Shown here: positions 13,179 to 15,147 of the stretch, one piece after another
How positions within the stretch are numbered: the stretch's first letter is position 1
How the letters are laid out: each line of letters starts with the position of its first letter
Assembly (NCBI GenBank): GCA_031549115.1
Contig: JAVBQJ010000050.1
Coordinates: 1-15,147 of the forward strand
DNA length: 15,147 nt
Direction of reading: 5' to 3'
From: JAVBQJ01 sp031549115
GTDB lineage: Bacteria > Verrucomicrobiota > Lentisphaeria > Victivallales > Victivallaceae
Notes under the pieces: generated by a model
Databases searched by the model: none
The model's input: only the letters and a program-made list of their open reading frames with translations
Told to the model about the DNA's origin: nothing
Made by a program: the position numbers and the translations under genes

Positions 13179-13454
13179 ATGGCTACAATTTGTCCGTATT
13201 GCGCGATTGAGATCAGCGAAAGCGCGATTGAAGCCGAAGACGGCTGCTGTCCGGAATGTGGCGCCATCCTGGCGGTGCGTTCGGCTTATGATGACGGTTC
13301 GGATTCGGAATACGAAGATGACGATGGCGATATGCTCGACTTCGACGACGACGATGAGTTCGGTGATTTCGATGAGGACGGCTTCTACGACGATGACTTC
13401 GAGAACGATTTCGAAGAGGAGTTCGGGTCGGATGACGATGAGGATAATTATTGA
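13179..13454 (+). CDS. Small zinc-ribbon protein with very acidic tail
   Basis: A 91-aa protein of unrecognised family. Residues 1-30 form a zinc-ribbon: C5-P-Y-C8 and C24-P-E-C27, with an extra C23. Residues 38-91 are almost all Asp, Glu, Gly and aromatic residues: I count 32 acidic residues in 54 and no Lys or Arg. The tail is probably disordered and could mimic nucleic acid or bind cations or a basic protein surface. ATG 13179 has AAAGGAG 6 bases upstream and a strong promoter about 45 bases before it, so expression should be high. The serine acetyltransferase gene follows at once. The repetitive GAT/GAC/GAG codons leave antisense frames open, but these are by-products. Confidence 0.75.
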   Translation: MATICPYCAIEISESAIEAEDGCCPECGAILAVRSAYDDGSDSEYEDDDGDMLDFDDDDEFGDFDEDGFYDDDFENDFEEEFGSDDDEDNY

Positions 13455-13474
13455 ATGACAACGGGGCTTGGACA

Positions 13475-14428
13475 ATGAGCGAATGCATCGGCGCCTGCCG
13501 TTCGGACGGCATGACGAAAGCGGACTTGGAGCTGTTGACGCGGAATCTCGCGGCTACTTACGCCGACGGCGAGGGCGTCAATACGTCCGATGACCGGCAG
13601 TTGCCCCGGCGCGCCGAGGTTTACGGCATTGTCCACAAGCTTCTCGAACTTATTTTTCCGGGTTTCGACGGAGAACGCGAGTTCTTTGCCGGGTCGGCCG
13701 AGTTTTTCGCCGGCGCGCTGTTGAGCGAACTCTATGTCGAACTGTCCGATCAGGTGCGCCGCTCGCTGCGCGGACGCATGATGGCCGATGACTGCGCCAA
13801 TTGCCCGATCGACGAGCGGACGCAGGAGGCGGTTCTGGCGCTGTTGGCCGCGCTTCCCGAAGTCCGCAGGATCATGAAAGAGGATGTGGCCGCCGCCTAC
13901 GCCGGCGACCCCGCCGCCAGTTCCGGCGCGGAAATCATTCTCAGCTATCCGGGGATCAAAGCGATCACCATTCAACGGCTGGCGCATGTGCTTTACCGGC
14001 ACCGGGTGCCGATGTTGCCGCGGCTGATGACCGAATACGCCCACGGGCTGACCGGGATCGACATTCATCCCGGCGCGCAATTGGGGCGCGGTATTTTCAT
14101 CGACCACGGGACCGGCGTGGTGATCGGCGAGACGGTGGTGCTCGGCGACGGCGCCCGTTTGTACCAGGGCGTTACCCTGGGGGCGCTGAATTTCCCCAAG
14201 GATGCCTGCGGCATGCTGGTCAAGGGCAAAAAACGCCATCCGACCATCGGCGAACGGGTGATTATTTACGCCGGAGCCAGTGTGCTCGGCGACATCGAAA
14301 TCGGCCGCGATTCGGTGATCGGCGGCAACGTCTGGATTACCGAAAGCCTGCCGCCGGGTTCGAAGGTGTCGATGACGGCGCCCGAACAGCGTATCCGGCT
14401 CGCCAAACCGGAGAGCGGGAAGCCATGA
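13475..14428 (+). CDS. cysE: Serine O-acetyltransferase (EpsC-like)
   Basis: A 317-aa enzyme that acetylates L-serine with acetyl-CoA, the committed step towards cysteine. An N-terminal helical region (about 1-180) precedes a left-handed beta-helix of hexapeptide repeats. The repeats run from 'TGIDIHPGAQLGRGIFIDHGTG' through 'VVIGETVVLGDGARLYQGVTLG' to 'ASVLGDIEIGRDSVIGGNVWI'. The catalytic histidine is H211 in 'FIDHGTG'. The longer N-terminus and the 'KGKKRHPTIGERVIIYAGA' loop fit the EpsC-type enzymes rather than E. coli CysE. ATG 13475 is preferred; an in-frame TTG at 13451, with a GAGG 7 bases upstream and overlapping the previous stop, would add 8 residues and cannot be excluded. Its TGA overlaps the ATG of the next gene. 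No cysK is in the window. Confidence 0.92.
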   Translation: MSECIGACRSDGMTKADLELLTRNLAATYADGEGVNTSDDRQLPRRAEVYGIVHKLLELIFPGFDGEREFFAGSAEFFAGALLSELYVELSDQVRRSLRGRMMADDCANCPIDERTQEAVLALLAALPEVRRIMKEDVAAAYAGDPAASSGAEIILSYPGIKAITIQRLAHVLYRHRVPMLPRLMTEYAHGLTGIDIHPGAQLGRGIFIDHGTGVVIGETVVLGDGARLYQGVTLGALNFPKDACGMLVKGKKRHPTIGERVIIYAGASVLGDIEIGRDSVIGGNVWITESLPPGSKVSMTAPEQRIRLAKPESGKP

Positions 14429-15093
14429 GTTATATTGCCGCCCAACTGCGGGAGGTGCGGCAACGGATCGCCACGCTTGCCGCCGCCGCCGGTCGTCCGG
14501 AGGATAGTGTCCGGCTGCTCGCCGTCAGCAAGACATTTCCCGTCGAAGCCATTCTGGAGGCCTATCGGGCCGGACAACGGGCGTTTGCGGAAAACAAAGC
14601 GCAGGAGCTGGCCGCCAAGGCGCCGCTCCTGCCCGCCGACATCGAATGGCACTTCATCGGGCATCTCCAGGGCAACAAAGTGGCGCAGGTTTTGCGTCAC
14701 GCGGCCTGGATTCATTCGGTGGATTCGGTCAAGCTGCTGCAGCGTATCGACCGATTGGCCGGTGAAGCCGGAGTCACTCCCAATATTCTCCTGGAACTCA
14801 ATCTCGGCGCCGAAGCGGACAAAACCGGCGCCCCCGAAAGCATGTTGCCGGAGCTCGTTGCCGCCGCCCGCGCCGCAACGCATCTGCATTGGCAGGGACT
14901 GATGTGCATGGCTCCTCTCGATGCCGACGAAGTCACCACCCGCCGGGTCTTTTCGCGCCTGCGCGAATTGCTTTCGCAACACGCTCCCGAATTGACCGAA
15001 CTCTCCATGGGGATGTCCGGCGATTACGCCATCGCCATCGCCTGCGGCTCCACCATGGTCCGCATCGGCACCGCCATTTTCGGCAAGCGGTAG
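14425..15093 (+). CDS. yggS: PLP homeostasis protein, YggS/PROSC family
   Basis: A 222-aa single-domain protein with the alanine-racemase-like TIM-barrel fold. It binds pyridoxal 5'-phosphate and buffers free PLP and amino-acid pools; no enzymatic activity is established for the family. The PLP lysine is K36 in 'LLAVSKTFP'. Other hallmarks are 'FAENKAQEL' (usually 'GENxVQE'), 'WHFIGHLQGNK', 'LMCMAPL' and the C-terminal 'SMGMSGDYAIAIACGSTMVR' followed by 'IGTAIFG'. The start overlaps the cysE stop as ATGA, giving translational coupling. Grouping with serine acetyltransferase makes sense because cysteine synthase and the glycine decarboxylase encoded nearby both need PLP. It is the last gene in the window and ends 9 bp before the G tracts. 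Confidence 0.94.
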   Translation: MSYIAAQLREVRQRIATLAAAAGRPEDSVRLLAVSKTFPVEAILEAYRAGQRAFAENKAQELAAKAPLLPADIEWHFIGHLQGNKVAQVLRHAAWIHSVDSVKLLQRIDRLAGEAGVTPNILLELNLGAEADKTGAPESMLPELVAAARAATHLHWQGLMCMAPLDADEVTTRRVFSRLRELLSQHAPELTELSMGMSGDYAIAIACGSTMVRIGTAIFGKR

Positions 15094-15101
15094 CGTGTTT
15101 T

Positions 15102-15121
15102 GGGGGGGACGGGGGGGGGGG
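15102..15121 (+). repeat. Two long G tracts (G7 and G11)
   Basis: Seven G (15102-15108), then AC, then eleven G (15111-15121), shortly after the yggS stop. Together they could supply the G runs of a quadruplex on the plus strand. Such homopolymers slip easily in replication and sequencing, so the exact lengths are uncertain. Confidence 0.7.
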
Positions 15122-15147
15122 CGAGAGTTGTGGGAGATGTTATACGC

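Noticed and set aside
13213..13512. Minus-strand frame opposite the acidic protein
   Set aside because: It is the complement of repeated Asp/Glu codons, giving a His/Arg-rich artefact with no start signal.

Overview
The window is a GC-rich stretch of bacterial chromosome carrying mostly housekeeping genes on both strands. I see no rRNA, tRNA or CRISPR array. A two-subunit glycine decarboxylase (GcvPA/GcvPB), a PIN-PhoH fusion, an AroG-type DAHP synthase, an EpsC-like serine acetyltransferase and two unrecognised proteins would fit a Gram-negative anaerobe of the PVC group, possibly Lentisphaerota. That placement is inference from gene content and is weak.

Layout from left to right. (1) Positions 1-161 hold the end of an IS3-family insertion sequence with the start of its OrfA, running off the left edge. 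(2) 200-1136, minus strand: a single-domain response regulator overlapping an isochorismatase-family hydrolase. (3) 1297-3153, plus: a large membrane protein with a degenerate methyltransferase/aminopropyltransferase-like middle domain. Its 3' end overlaps a convergent glycosyltransferase gene by 26 bp. (4) 3128-5731, minus: a tightly packed operon of nitroreductase, unrecognised 349-aa protein and glycosyltransferase, with a plausible promoter at 5774-5801. (5) 5732-6222: non-coding and packed with hairpins. (6) 6223-9388, minus: the glycine cleavage genes gcvH-gcvPA-gcvPB, without gcvT. (7) 9611-10963, plus, divergent from gcvH: phoH with an N-terminal PIN domain. (8) 10964-11523: a second hairpin-packed non-coding region, ending in the promoter of the next gene. 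(9) 11524-13045, plus: aroG and an Rrf2-family regulator. (10) 13108-15093, plus: a strong sigma70-type promoter followed by a small zinc-ribbon protein with a very acidic tail, serine acetyltransferase and the PLP-homeostasis protein YggS. The window ends in two long G tracts.

How the genes may work together. Serine and glycine metabolism recurs: glycine cleavage yields CO2, ammonia and a C1 unit, serine acetyltransferase opens cysteine synthesis, and YggS manages PLP, the cofactor of GcvP and of cysteine synthase. The Rrf2 protein has three cysteines placed as in Fe-S or cysteine-sensing members of its family, and it lies just before the cysE operon, whose promoter is bracketed by an inverted repeat. 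Local control of cysteine synthesis is a reasonable hypothesis.

The most interesting non-genic signal is the pair of hairpin arrays (5879-6180 and 11054-11403). They share a 16-bp palindrome, several short words at nearly equal spacing, and hairpins at matching positions whose stems differ in sequence but still pair. They look like two diverged, oppositely oriented copies of one structured intergenic repeat.
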